From NCBI GenBank assembly GCA_050699715.1, contig JBOHFR010000017.1, positions 13,089 through 77,088 on the forward strand: 64,000 bases of DNA, in the 5' to 3' direction. Position 1 is the stretch's first letter. Each line of letters begins with the position of its first letter. Under the pieces are notes generated by a model. That model was not told the DNA's origin. It ran no database searches and saw only the letters and a program-made list of their open reading frames with translations. Positions 56,249-63,988 of the stretch are shown piece after piece. A program made the position numbers and the translations under genes. This DNA is from GCA-003244245 sp050699715. GTDB taxonomy: Bacteria > Actinomycetota > Actinomycetes > Mycobacteriales > Pseudonocardiaceae.

Positions 56249-56733
56249 GGCTGCGGGTCTCCGAGCTCACCGCTCTCGACCTGCGCGACCTCCTCCGCTC
56301 GGCCCGACGGACCAAGCTCATCGTCCGAGACGGCAAAGGCGGCATCTACCGCGAGATCCCCGGCCTCCACCGCACCGCCCGAGACGCTCTCGACGCCTGG
56401 CTCGACCAACGCCCCCGCTGCCTCCCGAACGGCTCAACAGCAACCGCCCTGTTCCTCTCCCGCCGCGGAAAGCGGCTCTCCGACCGGGCCGCACGCGACA
56501 TCGTCGTCGCCCTCGGGCACGACGCCCGCCTCGGCCCCGATGACCACGGGGAACCATTCGGGCCGCACACCCTACGCCACACCCTGGCCACCAGCCTCCG
56601 CGAACAGGGCTACGACCTGCCCACCATCGCCAGCGTCCTCGGACACTCCTCCATCGAGGTCACCGGCCGCTACACCCTCGCCAGCGCCGCCGAGACCGCC
56701 GAGGCCCTCGAACACCTCACCATCGAGACCTGA
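56249..56733 (+). pseudogene. Tyrosine recombinase/integrase, C-terminal fragment
   Basis: About 161 residues of a phage-type integrase catalytic domain. It begins at (G)LRVSELTALDLRDLL with the first catalytic Arg, then has PHTLRHTLATSLREQG (HxxR), ASVLGHSSIEVTGRYTLA (LGH...Y). Everything before the first catalytic arginine is missing because the 247-bp element is fused at this point. A TAG lies in the same frame upstream at 56182. It was not a complete gene when this junction formed. Confidence 0.8.
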
Positions 56734-57016
56734 CTCACAGCGGTTCCACAGCCTGGGGTCAACCTTTCATGCCTCAGTCACCAGCCCATATCCGTTGATT
56801 TTTCGGCACCTGGACCCGGTACCCCGTCTTGGGGTCAGCTACGATCTTCGCGTAACCGGCATGCCGGCCAGCCTAGCGAGAGGACAGTGCCAATGATTCC
56901 GATGAGAATACCCCCGCGAGCGTCGACCGAGAGGAGTAATTGCAGAGTCCTGCAACTAGCGAGAACTACATTAAGTGGCCAGTTGTAGTCGGCGTGCGTA
57001 CATGAGAGGGGGTGCA

Positions 57017-58525
57017 ATGCCCAGAACATACCCAGCACGAACGGTGCTGGCGCAGCGTATCCGGGAACGCAGACTTACTTTGGAAGAATTCTCCGAGCAG
57101 TTGGAAGTATTCGCCCGGCAAAACAACGAAGTTGGTACGGTGAGTATTCGGCACGTGCAGAGGCTTGCCGCTGGCCAGTGTACATCAGACCAGTTGCGTC
57201 CCGCCACGGCACGCCTTTTGGAAAGGTATTTCGAATCGCCTATCGAGGAGTTACTGGTATCACCAGAAACCAAGGACGGGATCGATGAACTGCGGCAGAT
57301 CGAGGACATCCCATCGGGAGTCCTCTGTGAAGCCCTGTCCCGCCGCCTGGGCCGAACCGTCACCCTTGACGAGCTCGGGCGCACAGTCGAACTCCTGTCC
57401 TCACGCGCCGCGTTGGACTGGCACGCGGATACCCTGATCACCCTGACTGATCTGGGGAAAGTTGACCTCGATATGGAGCGTAGGCGCGTCCTTGCAGCCG
57501 CTGCTTACTTCGTGGCCGCGCTTGCAGTGCCTGACGAACCATGGTGGAGGCAGATGGCGGCGCGCGGCACCACCCGCGCTATCGCTAATTCCCGGCGCGT
57601 CGGTCGTGGTGATCTTGAGAGCGTTCGCGAGATGGCATCTATCTTCTCGCGGGTTGACCAGCGGCGCGGAGGCGGGCACGCCCGCATGGCTCTGGTCCAG
57701 TATCTGACTTCGGATGTCGCGACTTACCTCGGGGGAAGCTATACCGACGAGCGAGTGCGCAGGGATATGTTCTCCGTGGCCAGCGAACTCGCCTATCTTT
57801 CGGGTTGGATGGCCTTCGACAACGCGGAGCACTCCATTGCCCAGCATTACTTTTCGGTAGCGGTCAAGCTCGCGGCAGAGGCTGATGACCCGCCTATGGC
57901 GGGTCATGTCCTCCGGGCCATGGCCCATCAGGCTGTGGACTTAGGCCACTTCCGGCAGGGCTTGGATCTGGCCGCCGCGTCGATGGAGGGCAAGCGGTAC
58001 TGCATGGCCAGCCCGCGTGAACGCGCATTGTTCGGCGTCGTCTATGCGCGGGCACTCGGCGGGGCAGGTCAGCGCTCGGCTGCCGCCCAGGCGCTGATCA
58101 CAGCGGAAGACGACCTAGACTCAGCGACCACCGGCGATGATGAGCCATCGCGGGTGTTCTTCTTCGGCGAGGCAAGCCTGGCGCACGAGACCGCGTGCAC
58201 GCTGCGCGATACCGGAGACCTCTCCGGCGCCCTCACGCAGTTCCGCCGCAGCGCGCGCACCCGCAAGGCAACGACGTTCACCCGCACGCACGTCGTGACC
58301 CTCGGATACCTCGGTGCCGTGCAGGCACGCCAAGGCGAGATCGACCAGGCATGCTCCACCTGGTCCACCGCGCTGGATGCCATGGAAGGCATCCACTCAG
58401 CACGCGCCCGCCAGACCGTGGTTGACATGCGCGCCGCATTGTCGGCCTTCCGCCATCGGGGTGTCCCGGCGGCCGTCGAACTCGACGCACGCGCCTGTGC
58501 TTACCTGAACACCGGGTCACTATGA
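57017..58525 (+). CDS. XRE-type regulator with TPR-like C-terminal domain
   Basis: 502-aa protein. A helix-turn-helix-like N-terminus (TVLAQRIRERRLTLEEFSEQLEVFARQ) is followed by VSIRHVQRLAAGQ. From about residue 150 the protein is all helices of tetratricopeptide type (DMFSVASELAYLSGWMAFDNAEHSIAQHYF; EASLAHETACTLRDTGDLSGALTQFRRS). Such regulators are common in streptomycetes and their relatives. GAGAGGGGG lies before the ATG. The AT-richer first 100 codons differ slightly from neighbours. Targets are unknown; the next gene is its likely partner. Confidence 0.8.
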   Translation: MPRTYPARTVLAQRIRERRLTLEEFSEQLEVFARQNNEVGTVSIRHVQRLAAGQCTSDQLRPATARLLERYFESPIEELLVSPETKDGIDELRQIEDIPSGVLCEALSRRLGRTVTLDELGRTVELLSSRAALDWHADTLITLTDLGKVDLDMERRRVLAAAAYFVAALAVPDEPWWRQMAARGTTRAIANSRRVGRGDLESVREMASIFSRVDQRRGGGHARMALVQYLTSDVATYLGGSYTDERVRRDMFSVASELAYLSGWMAFDNAEHSIAQHYFSVAVKLAAEADDPPMAGHVLRAMAHQAVDLGHFRQGLDLAAASMEGKRYCMASPRERALFGVVYARALGGAGQRSAAAQALITAEDDLDSATTGDDEPSRVFFFGEASLAHETACTLRDTGDLSGALTQFRRSARTRKATTFTRTHVVTLGYLGAVQARQGEIDQACSTWSTALDAMEGIHSARARQTVVDMRAALSAFRHRGVPAAVELDARACAYLNTGSL

Positions 58526-58567
58526 CGCCAGACACCCGCCACAACCCCGGGAAGGGAGATTCAGGAG

Positions 58568-59059
58568 ATGGCAGGCCAGTCGTTTGAGGTCGAGCCCATC
58601 GCACAGGTGATCGGTGGGCGCATCGAACCGACCGATGATTACTGGGGCGGCACCCGCTCCATCATCCGAATCGACAGCGGCCGATTCAACGCCGATGCCA
58701 CCGCAGGACTGGATGCCTTCTCCCACCTGGAAATCGTCTACCGCTTCCACCTCACCGACCAGACCGACCTCAACCTCGGCGCACGCCGACCACGAGACAA
58801 CCCGGACTGGCCCGAAGTCGGCATCTTCGGCCATCGCAACATGCGCCGCCTGAACTGGCTGGGCGTCTCCCGCTGCCGTCTGATCAAGGTCGATGCCCTC
58901 GACTTACACGTCGAGGAGCTCGACGCCGTCCACGGCACCCCCATACTCGACATCAAACCCTGGTTCTGCGAGTTCGGGCCACGGGGCACCGTGCGGCAAC
59001 CCGCATGGCCGACCGAGATGCTCACCGAGTATTTCGCCACACCACCACAAGATTCATAA
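58568..59059 (+). CDS. TrmO/TsaA-like SAM-dependent methyltransferase (UPF0066)
   Basis: 163-aa protein with the TrmO/YaeB fold: IAQVIGGRIEPTDDYWGG, then AGLDAFSHLEIVYRFH and PEVGIFGHRNMRRLNWLGVSRCRLIKV, and DIKPW. In E. coli TrmO methylates t6A37 of tRNA-Thr; members in actinobacteria paired with a regulator may have other substrates. GGGAAGGGAG precedes it and it follows the regulator after 42 bases, so they are probably co-transcribed. Confidence 0.8.
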   Translation: MAGQSFEVEPIAQVIGGRIEPTDDYWGGTRSIIRIDSGRFNADATAGLDAFSHLEIVYRFHLTDQTDLNLGARRPRDNPDWPEVGIFGHRNMRRLNWLGVSRCRLIKVDALDLHVEELDAVHGTPILDIKPWFCEFGPRGTVRQPAWPTEMLTEYFATPPQDS

Positions 59060-59223
59060 ACCACAGCGCACTTAACCTCGCCGCTCGATTGCCACCGACG
59101 CCGCCCGCGTCGACATAATTCGGCTTTCTATCCAGATAGGGTCCCCGGGGACTGTCAACTTGTTGGAGAGCGGGAAAAACTGGGGGAGGCTGGCTACCGC
59201 TTAAGGGACGGGGTGGGGTGGAG

Positions 59224-60033
59224 GGGTCTGTTGCGTTGTGCGAAGCCGGGGCAGGCGAGATCGTTGATCCCGGTTGGTCAGATCGCCAGGGCCAGCTCGT
59301 CGAAGGCAGTCGCCACCCGTAACGGTGTGGGTTCTTCGACTCCGAGTTCGTAGTGGCCGCGGCGGAGGTTCTGGATGAAGGCGTGCCCGGCGCTGATCAC
59401 TCGTGCGCAGCGGAGCTGTTTGAGGCCGCGCATCGGCCGGAGTCGGGACTTCAGGCGGCTGTGGTCGGATTCGATGGGGTTGTTCGCGTACTTGTCCATG
59501 ACCTGGCCGGTGGCGGGCAGCAGCTCATCCAGTGCCCGTGGGTAAGCCTGTGCCCGGTCGGTGCTCACCTCGGTCGGTCGCGAGCCGTGCTTCAGCGCGC
59601 GGGTGAAGAACCTGTGGGTGGCCGCCAGATCCCGTTTCTCTGAGAGCAGCACGTCGATGACCTGCCCGAACTGGTCGATCGCGCGGTACAGGTAGACCCA
59701 CCGCCCCGCGACCTTGACGTAGGTTTCGTCAACGAACCAGCGATCACCTGGCGCGTGTCGGCACGGCCGTGCTGCATCGATCAACAACGGTGTGAAGCGC
59801 TGCACCCACCGGTAGATCGTGACGTGGTCGACGATGATGCCGCGTTCGGCGAGCAGTTCTTCGACGTCACGGTAGGACAGCCCGTAGCGCAGGTACCACC
59901 GCACCGCCAGCACGATGACCTCACGGGGGAACCGAAACCCAGCGAAACCAGACTGAGGTGGAGGTACTCGACGACGGCGACGGCGCATCAACTCAGCCTG
60001 CCTGAAGCTGTCATCCACCAACGCAACAGTCCC
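59224..60033 (-). mobile_element. IS6-family insertion sequence
   Basis: 810-bp element. The terminal repeats GGGTCTGTTGCGTTG (59224-59238) and CAACGCAACAGTCCC (60019-60033) are inverted with one mismatch, and the length and single gene fit IS6. No 8-bp target duplication is visible (GGTGGAGG-side versus GCCCGATG-side), so it may have moved by recombination or cointegrate resolution. Confidence 0.85.
59278..60021 (-). CDS. IS6-family transposase
   Basis: 247-aa DDE transposase: helix-turn-helix region LRYGLSYRDVEELLAERG with VTIYRWVQRF, catalytic D98 (RWFVDETYVKV), D155 (VSTDRAQAY) and E184 (NNPIESDHSRLK). It looks intact. The TTG at 60021 lies within the terminal repeat; GTG 60018 or ATG 59988 (MRRRRRRVPPPQ) are alternative starts. 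Confidence 0.9.
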   Translation of the reverse strand: MVDDSFRQAELMRRRRRRVPPPQSGFAGFRFPREVIVLAVRWYLRYGLSYRDVEELLAERGIIVDHVTIYRWVQRFTPLLIDAARPCRHAPGDRWFVDETYVKVAGRWVYLYRAIDQFGQVIDVLLSEKRDLAATHRFFTRALKHGSRPTEVSTDRAQAYPRALDELLPATGQVMDKYANNPIESDHSRLKSRLRPMRGLKQLRCARVISAGHAFIQNLRRGHYELGVEEPTPLRVATAFDELALAI

Positions 60034-60146
60034 GCCCGATGCGCGGTGGCGTGGCGGGGAGACCGACCAAAACCGTGGGAGATCAACTGTTCGGGCGCCC
60101 AGCGATCCTCCGGCGCCGCCAGGTGTGGATCATCCGGGCACGGACC

Positions 60147-60185
60147 GGCCCATGACCAATGATCTTGCGAAAACTGGCGCTTAAC
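60147..60185 (+). repeat. Second Tn3-like end, same orientation as 52182-52219
   Basis: GGCCCATGACC...GCGAAAACTGGCGCTTAAC matches the 52182-52219 end at about 34 positions with one extra T. It is in direct, not inverted, orientation, so it is not the other end of the same transposon. No transposase follows it. Confidence 0.55.
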
Positions 60186-60280
60186 GTGCGTTCCGGCTCC
60201 GTTGCAGGTCCACCCCCGAGGCCGGTCCGCTGCAACGACTAATCTAGCTCGTACTCCGCGCCGCACAAGGAAGGAGAATC

Positions 60281-60892
60281 GTGGCCGACGACCCCAGCAA
60301 GCGAATCGAGACCAAGCTCAGCATTGCCGTCGCGATCATCGCCATCCTTGGCTTTTTCGGCATAGCCAACTGGCATGCGCTGATCCATCATTTCTTTCCG
60401 GGCCCCAGCCCCGGTTCGGCCACCAGCGCTCAGGCACCAATCGCTCGGGCACCAATCACCGAGACCACCCCAGCCAACCCCAGTCTGGCACGCAGTCTGG
60501 CACGCACCCGCCTCATGGTTTCCCCAGGCTGCGATCTGACGGTGTCCGGCTATCTGGTTACCGAGAAAGCGCTGGTACTCAAGGCTCGGAACGACGGGTC
60601 GCAGGCTGCCATCAACGATCTGGCCAACCACGACTCGTCGGCCGCTCAAGAGGCCATTTCCAGCGGTAACGCGGAATCCGGCCGCCGTCTCCAGCAGTTC
60701 GCGGCCAAGCTCGACACGGACGCCACCAAGGCGGCCAACCTCAGCATTCAGTACGACCTCGCATCGCTCGCCGGTGACCTGCGGCGCGAGGCGCAGAATG
60801 TCACGGACGACAATCAGCCCGCTGTCGACACGGACGAGTCCCAGTTCTCCACCGATGAGCAGCAACTTTCCCATGACTGCGGCTTTAACTGA
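60281..60892 (+). CDS. Membrane-anchored extracytoplasmic hypothetical protein
   Basis: 203-aa protein with one N-terminal transmembrane helix (KLSIAVAIIAILGFFGIANW, about residues 12-31) and a soluble remainder. After the helix come low-complexity duplications (SAQAPIARAPI and SLARSLART). The rest (about 95-203) is an alanine/aspartate-rich helical region. GGAAGGAG lies four bases before the GTG start. No family is recognised. It starts 96 bases after the solo Tn3-like end. Confidence 0.65.
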   Translation: MADDPSKRIETKLSIAVAIIAILGFFGIANWHALIHHFFPGPSPGSATSAQAPIARAPITETTPANPSLARSLARTRLMVSPGCDLTVSGYLVTEKALVLKARNDGSQAAINDLANHDSSAAQEAISSGNAESGRRLQQFAAKLDTDATKAANLSIQYDLASLAGDLRREAQNVTDDNQPAVDTDESQFSTDEQQLSHDCGFN

Positions 60893-60918
60893 ATGTAGCG
60901 GCCAGCGTCACGGCGGTC

Positions 60919-60984
60919 GGCCCGACCGACGCCACTGTTCCCACCAGTCACCAGCGCTGTTCTTCCGGACAGTTCTGCGGTCAT
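60919..60984 (-). pseudogene. Short-chain dehydrogenase, N-terminal fragment
   Basis: Frame MTAELSGRTALVTGGNSGVGRA is the textbook start of an SDR, including the TGxxxGxG cofactor loop (GGNSGVG). Similarity ends after about 22 residues, where the sequence changes to unrelated DNA next to the 60281-60892 gene. It is a broken gene end and marks a rearrangement boundary near 60918. Confidence 0.55.
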
Positions 60985-61005
60985 TGCCTGCTCATTTCTC
61001 TCGGG

Positions 61006-61158
61006 GTGCACACAGCATCACTTATCCCGGCAATAGCGCCCTGGGCGGATCTCACCGAGCATTACCAACAGGTGGTACTCGCGGCAGCGCGCGAACAGTT
61101 CCACCGTGCCAGCGAGGGCCACGGCCGGTCGAACACCTCCGCTTGTTCTAAGAGATAA
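61006..61158 (+). CDS. Possible 50-aa peptide
   Basis: GTG-initiated frame reading MHTASLIPAIAPWADLTEHY, then QQVVLAAAREQFHRASEG. It has a plausible amphipathic helix but no known family and only a weak start. It is divergent from the SDR fragment. Confidence 0.25.
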   Translation: MHTASLIPAIAPWADLTEHYQQVVLAAAREQFHRASEGHGRSNTSACSKR

Positions 61159-61672
61159 CCCGTGAGTTCCGTGGGTGCTCGTTGGGAACGCGAGGGTTTG
61201 TTCCGGGCTGGACCAGGGCGTTCTTGGGGTGGGACCAGAATACGGCAGAAACGGGCCGCGTACCGGTGTAGCCGCTGGTCGAGGCCGGTTAGTGGACGTC
61301 CGCCCGTAGTGACTAGGGTGCTGGCATCACGGCCGTGATCGTTACTGGGGTGTCGGGTTGGCGTCGATTGATCGCACCGCCTATTGTGGGATAACCAGTG
61401 GGTTCCGGTGCGGGTTCCAGTCTGTCTGGAGCTTCTTTGACCAGGGGTTTCTTCTCGTTGTCAGCTGCGCGCGGACGAAAGGATCATGAGGATTGTTCAG
61501 GAATTCTCAGTTTCTTCCATCCTCGTCGGGCCGGGCTGTCGTTTCCATGCCGGCGGTGGCCAGGGACAGCGTGGTGACCGCGGCGAACGCTGACGAGGCG
61601 GAGTCCACGGGTATCCCACGGTCGTGGCATGTAGTGCGACCGCTTGGTAGGGCCGTTTGCTAGTGTAGGCGC
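61159..61672. other. Gene-free stretch
   Basis: Just over 500 bases in which no gene is supported on either strand. Only a 33-codon leftward frame (starting MDSASSAFAAVTTLSLATAG near 61605) was noticed. The last 40 bases hold a likely promoter for the downstream pair: TAGTGT seven bases before the ATG at 61673, compatible with a leaderless message. Confidence 0.4.
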
Positions 61673-61924
61673 ATGGGCGCCACGGAGAAGATCAGCTTGA
61701 GTCTCGACACCGGGGCGGTGTTCTTAGCCCGGCGAGCCGCCGAGATCGACGGGCTGTCGGTGTCGGCGTGGATGTCACGGCTGGTGCACCGGCACGCGTG
61801 GGAGTCCCAGCGGCCACGGCTCACCGCCGAGCAGCAGGCCCGCGCCGACGAGCAGACCGCGATCGCGGACCAGCGGGAGGAAGCGGCGCACGAGGAGCAC
61901 CGGCGGCGGCGTGCGGCGGGGTGA
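61673..61924 (+). CDS. Antitoxin-like small protein
   Basis: 83-aa protein: a ribbon-helix-helix-like N-terminus (KISLSLDTGAVFLARRAAEIDGLSVSAWMSRLVHRHAW) and a charged helical tail (ADEQTAIADQREEAAHEEHRRRRA). Its 3' end overlaps the next gene's start by 14 bases. Size, order and overlap fit a type II antitoxin; identification is by pattern only. Confidence 0.6.
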   Translation: MGATEKISLSLDTGAVFLARRAAEIDGLSVSAWMSRLVHRHAWESQRPRLTAEQQARADEQTAIADQREEAAHEEHRRRRAAG

Positions 61925-62217
61925 GCTGTGGCGCAGCCCGTCCTCTCTCCGGGACCGCGTGGTCCTGCTGGTCACCTCGCAGACCCTCATCGACCAGGGC
62001 GTCACGATGCTGTACGCGGTGGAAGCCGACGCCGACGATCCCGGTCCTTATACTATTGACCATCCCGGTTCTCGTCGCCGGCCAGCAGCGCTGGCTCAAC
62101 ATCCAGCGCGGCCTGACCCGGGTCTACCGCGGCAACCTCACCGAGTCCTACGGCATGGCCGCCCCGGCTGTCCTCGAGCAATTCGACGCACTGCTGCGCG
62201 TCGCGCTCGACCTGTAA
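61911..62217 (+). pseudogene. Toxin-like (PemK/MazF-type) gene with a frameshift
   Basis: The first frame starts at GTG 61911 (MRRGELWRSPSSLRDRVVLLVTSQTLIDQGVTM), the RRGE-W opening of PemK/MazF-like toxins. Near 62055 the recognisable continuation shifts frame to TIPVLVAGQQRWLNIQRGLTRVYRGNLTESYG and ends at 62217 with a DALLRVALDL tail. One extra base around CTATTGACC explains it. A near-duplicate GACGATCCCGGTCCT / GACCATCCCGGTTCT spans the site, suggesting slippage. It could also be a sequencing error. Confidence 0.55.
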
Positions 62218-62542
62218 CAGGTACGGAGAGCGGGGCGGTGGCGCGGTGCTCGACCTGACCCCGGCGTCGCCTACGGACCGGTGGGGCTGGATCTGGTCAG
62301 GGGCGGAGGGGTTGGAGACCGTATCTCGGTCGGCCCCGTAGTACAGCCACACACAGTGACTGATGATCTCTACCGGGTACCGGAACCCCTTGTATGACAG
62401 CCAACGGCGGCCACGAACCCAGCCCCTCCCCACCGAGATCAACCCACTGATCATCCCAGCCACCAGGCAGCCCCACCAGGTTGGCCTGCCTACGGCTCGG
62501 ATACTGTCCGGAACCGAATACGCACACCGGAGGGAGCCCGCA
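62218..62542. other. Intergenic region holding an IS6 transposase remnant
   Basis: 325 bases without an intact gene. It contains the IS6-type remnant annotated at 62335-62397 on the minus strand. The promoter and strong ribosome-binding site (GGAGGGAG) of the next gene occupy the last 60 bases. Confidence 0.5.
62335..62397 (-). pseudogene. IS6-type transposase N-terminal remnant
   Basis: The frame SYKGFRYPVEIISHCVWLYY matches the start of a different IS6 subgroup (SYKGHRYPVEVISHCVWLYHRF-type). Only about 21 codons remain. The intact IS6 element at 59.2-60.0 kb has an unrelated N-terminus, so a second IS6 element once lay here. Confidence 0.6.
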
Positions 62543-63031
62543 ATGGCCGGATGGAGCTGGGTCTGCTATGACGACCCGTGGCAGCTCTACGAGCAGCGCA
62601 ACACGGGATCCTATTATCACAGCGATCCACAGCGCCCGGGCGAGGGGAGGAAAGCCATCTTCGGGATGCAGGTCTTCCCCACCGCCACGGCGGCCCGCGC
62701 GAGCCTCCAGGCCAAGCTGGATAACGGCGTCGGCAGTGATCCGGGATCCAGTTGCGCGAGACTGCTACGTGAGCGCGGGCGCGACGGGGAGCTGATGATG
62801 TGGTTCATGGCCTCCACCTACGGCTGGATCGTCTTCCAGGTCCCCGACAGCTTGGCACCCCTGGACGCGGCGGTGGCCACTTACGAGAAGTGGAAGCGGC
62901 CCGCGCACGCCGCCTTCAGAGACTGGATGGCAAAGCTTCCCGAAGACTACTCGACCACTCCGGGGATCTGGTTCCCCGAGAGCGCGGGACAAACCGTGGG
63001 AGGCAAGCTACGAGCACGGTTTGGCCTGTGA
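62543..63031 (+). CDS. Hypothetical protein, 162 aa
   Basis: ATG with GGAGGGAG seven bases upstream. Begins MAGWSWVCYDDPWQLYEQRN and contains IFGMQVFPTATAARASLQ, an ELMMWFMASTYGWIVFQVPDS strand-rich core and a C-terminal KWKRPAHAAFRDWMAKLPED helix. It is cytoplasmic by composition, rich in Trp and Tyr. I recognise no family. It lies behind the toxin-antitoxin-like pair. Confidence 0.55.
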   Translation: MAGWSWVCYDDPWQLYEQRNTGSYYHSDPQRPGEGRKAIFGMQVFPTATAARASLQAKLDNGVGSDPGSSCARLLRERGRDGELMMWFMASTYGWIVFQVPDSLAPLDAAVATYEKWKRPAHAAFRDWMAKLPEDYSTTPGIWFPESAGQTVGGKLRARFGL

Positions 63032-63404
63032 GTCCAGTGCCGGTGAGTTGCTCGTTGAGCCCCTCGGATGGCGGAGAGAACATCTACGCCACCACGTGGG
63101 CGGATCCGGGTTGTCTTTGTCGGTGGTCAGGCTGTTCCTCGTGGATCTTTTCCCAGGTCATCGCGGGTCCGTATCCGGGACTGGGTCCTCGACGGTGGTC
63201 TGCGGACCATCCGCCACCGCGGGCCACGCCACCGGATGAACATCACTCAAGATCGACTTACTGCCGGTTTTATACCCGTACCTCGGCTGGACCCGCACTA
63301 ACGCCGGATCCCGTTCCAAAACCCTCTGCACCCGGTGCCGCGTGTGAGGGACGGCAGGCCCCTGGCCTGCCCGTGATCCTGCCTGAGGGTCGTAGAGGCT
63401 CGCA
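63032..63404. other. Gene-free stretch
   Basis: No supported gene on either strand. The only long frames are overlapping high-GC artefacts without ribosome-binding sites or recognisable motifs. Confidence 0.4.
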
Positions 63405-63587
63405 GGTCCAGGATGGCGCGAAGCGCCATCGCACAGCGACACCGAAGGCGCCCCTTACCTGGAAGGGATGGCCCCACACACTGCACGGCATGGGGGCGAA
63501 GCCCTGTAACGTTCCGAGGTCGGATAGCGACAGAACGTATCGAGAGGCCCCGGTGTAGGACCCTCGACCCCTGCGCTGGGGCTTTTT
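63405..63587 (+). ncRNA. Candidate structured RNA with terminator
   Basis: A run of stem-loops on the plus strand: GATGGCGC-gaa-GCGCCATC (63412-63430); GGGC-gaa-GCCC (63494-63504), both with the very stable GCGAAGC core; ACGTTC...GAACGT (63509-63538); TCGAG-GG...CC-CTCGA (63540-63567); and CCCC...GGGG followed by CTTTTT (63568-63587), which reads as an intrinsic terminator. No coding frame is supported here. The promoter is not identified and no known RNA family could be assigned. Confidence 0.45.
63568..63587 (+). terminator. Intrinsic terminator candidate
   Basis: CCCC-TGCGCT-GGGG with a following C and five T residues on the plus strand. It closes the hairpin series described above. Confidence 0.5.
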
Positions 63588-63772
63588 CTGCCGTTCCGCT
63601 CGGCGGTGGTCTTCCTAAGATGAACGATCCTCCAAGATCGATCCGTCTCGGGAGCTTCGTTGCGCACGCAGTCTGCCACGTCCGGTACATCCACCCCTGC
63701 CCGCCCACAGCCGCAAGACCCGAACAGCTCCGGGACGCCGACCCCGGACCTGCCAAACGGAAGGACAAGACG

Positions 63773-63874
63773 ATGAAACTGCCCAGTACAGCCTTCGCCC
63801 GTGCCGCTATCGTCGCCGCCATCGTCGGAGCTGCCATTGTCGGTCCCGTTGGACCAGCGAGCGCAGAAGACTAG
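63773..63874 (+). CDS. Signal-peptide-only ORF (33 aa), probably a truncated secreted protein
   Basis: MKLPSTAFARAAIVAAIVGAA followed by an Ala-Ser-Ala cleavage site and then Glu-Asp and a stop: a complete Sec signal peptide with nothing after it. GGAAGGAC lies before the ATG. Two bases after the stop the hairpin GGGTT-attcacg-AACCC begins, which looks like an insertion-element end, so the gene body was probably cut off. It could instead be a real small secreted peptide or leader peptide. Confidence 0.5.
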   Translation: MKLPSTAFARAAIVAAIVGAAIVGPVGPASAED

Positions 63875-63875
63875 A

Positions 63876-63988
63876 GGGTTATTCACGAACCCCGATAAAT
63901 GAGTCGTCCACGGCGCGCCTACTTGGACGACGGTCCGTTTCTCGGAAGAATTGGGTCTCCACGCTCAATTCGAAGAAACGGACCGTCG
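63876..63988. repeat. Overlapping long inverted repeats at the right edge
   Basis: Three dyads in 113 bases: GGGTT-attcacg-AACCC (63876-63892); GTCGTCCA...TGGACGAC (63903-63910 with 63924-63931); and a 15-bp perfect pair CGACGGTCCGTTTCT / AGAAACGGACCGTCG (63928-63942 with 63974-63988) enclosing GAATTG/CAATTC. The second and third share 63928-63931 and cannot form together. An insertion-sequence end or a switchable leader are both possible. Confidence 0.5.

Noticed and set aside
59153..59215. Possible third Tn3-like end (GCGGGAAAAACTGG and CGCTTAAG)
   Set aside because: The two pieces are separated by too many bases and the outer half does not match the ends at 52182 and 60147.
59216..60041. 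Target-site duplication around the IS6 element
   Set aside because: The eight bases on the two sides do not match.
63405..63587. Assignment of the hairpin series to 6C RNA or a tRNA/tmRNA
   Set aside because: The C-rich loops of 6C RNA and the T-loop and acceptor patterns of tRNA are missing.
63298..63837. Leftward frame of 179 codons at the right end
   Set aside because: It is antisense to the terminator and to the signal-peptide ORF, has no ribosome-binding site and low-complexity composition.
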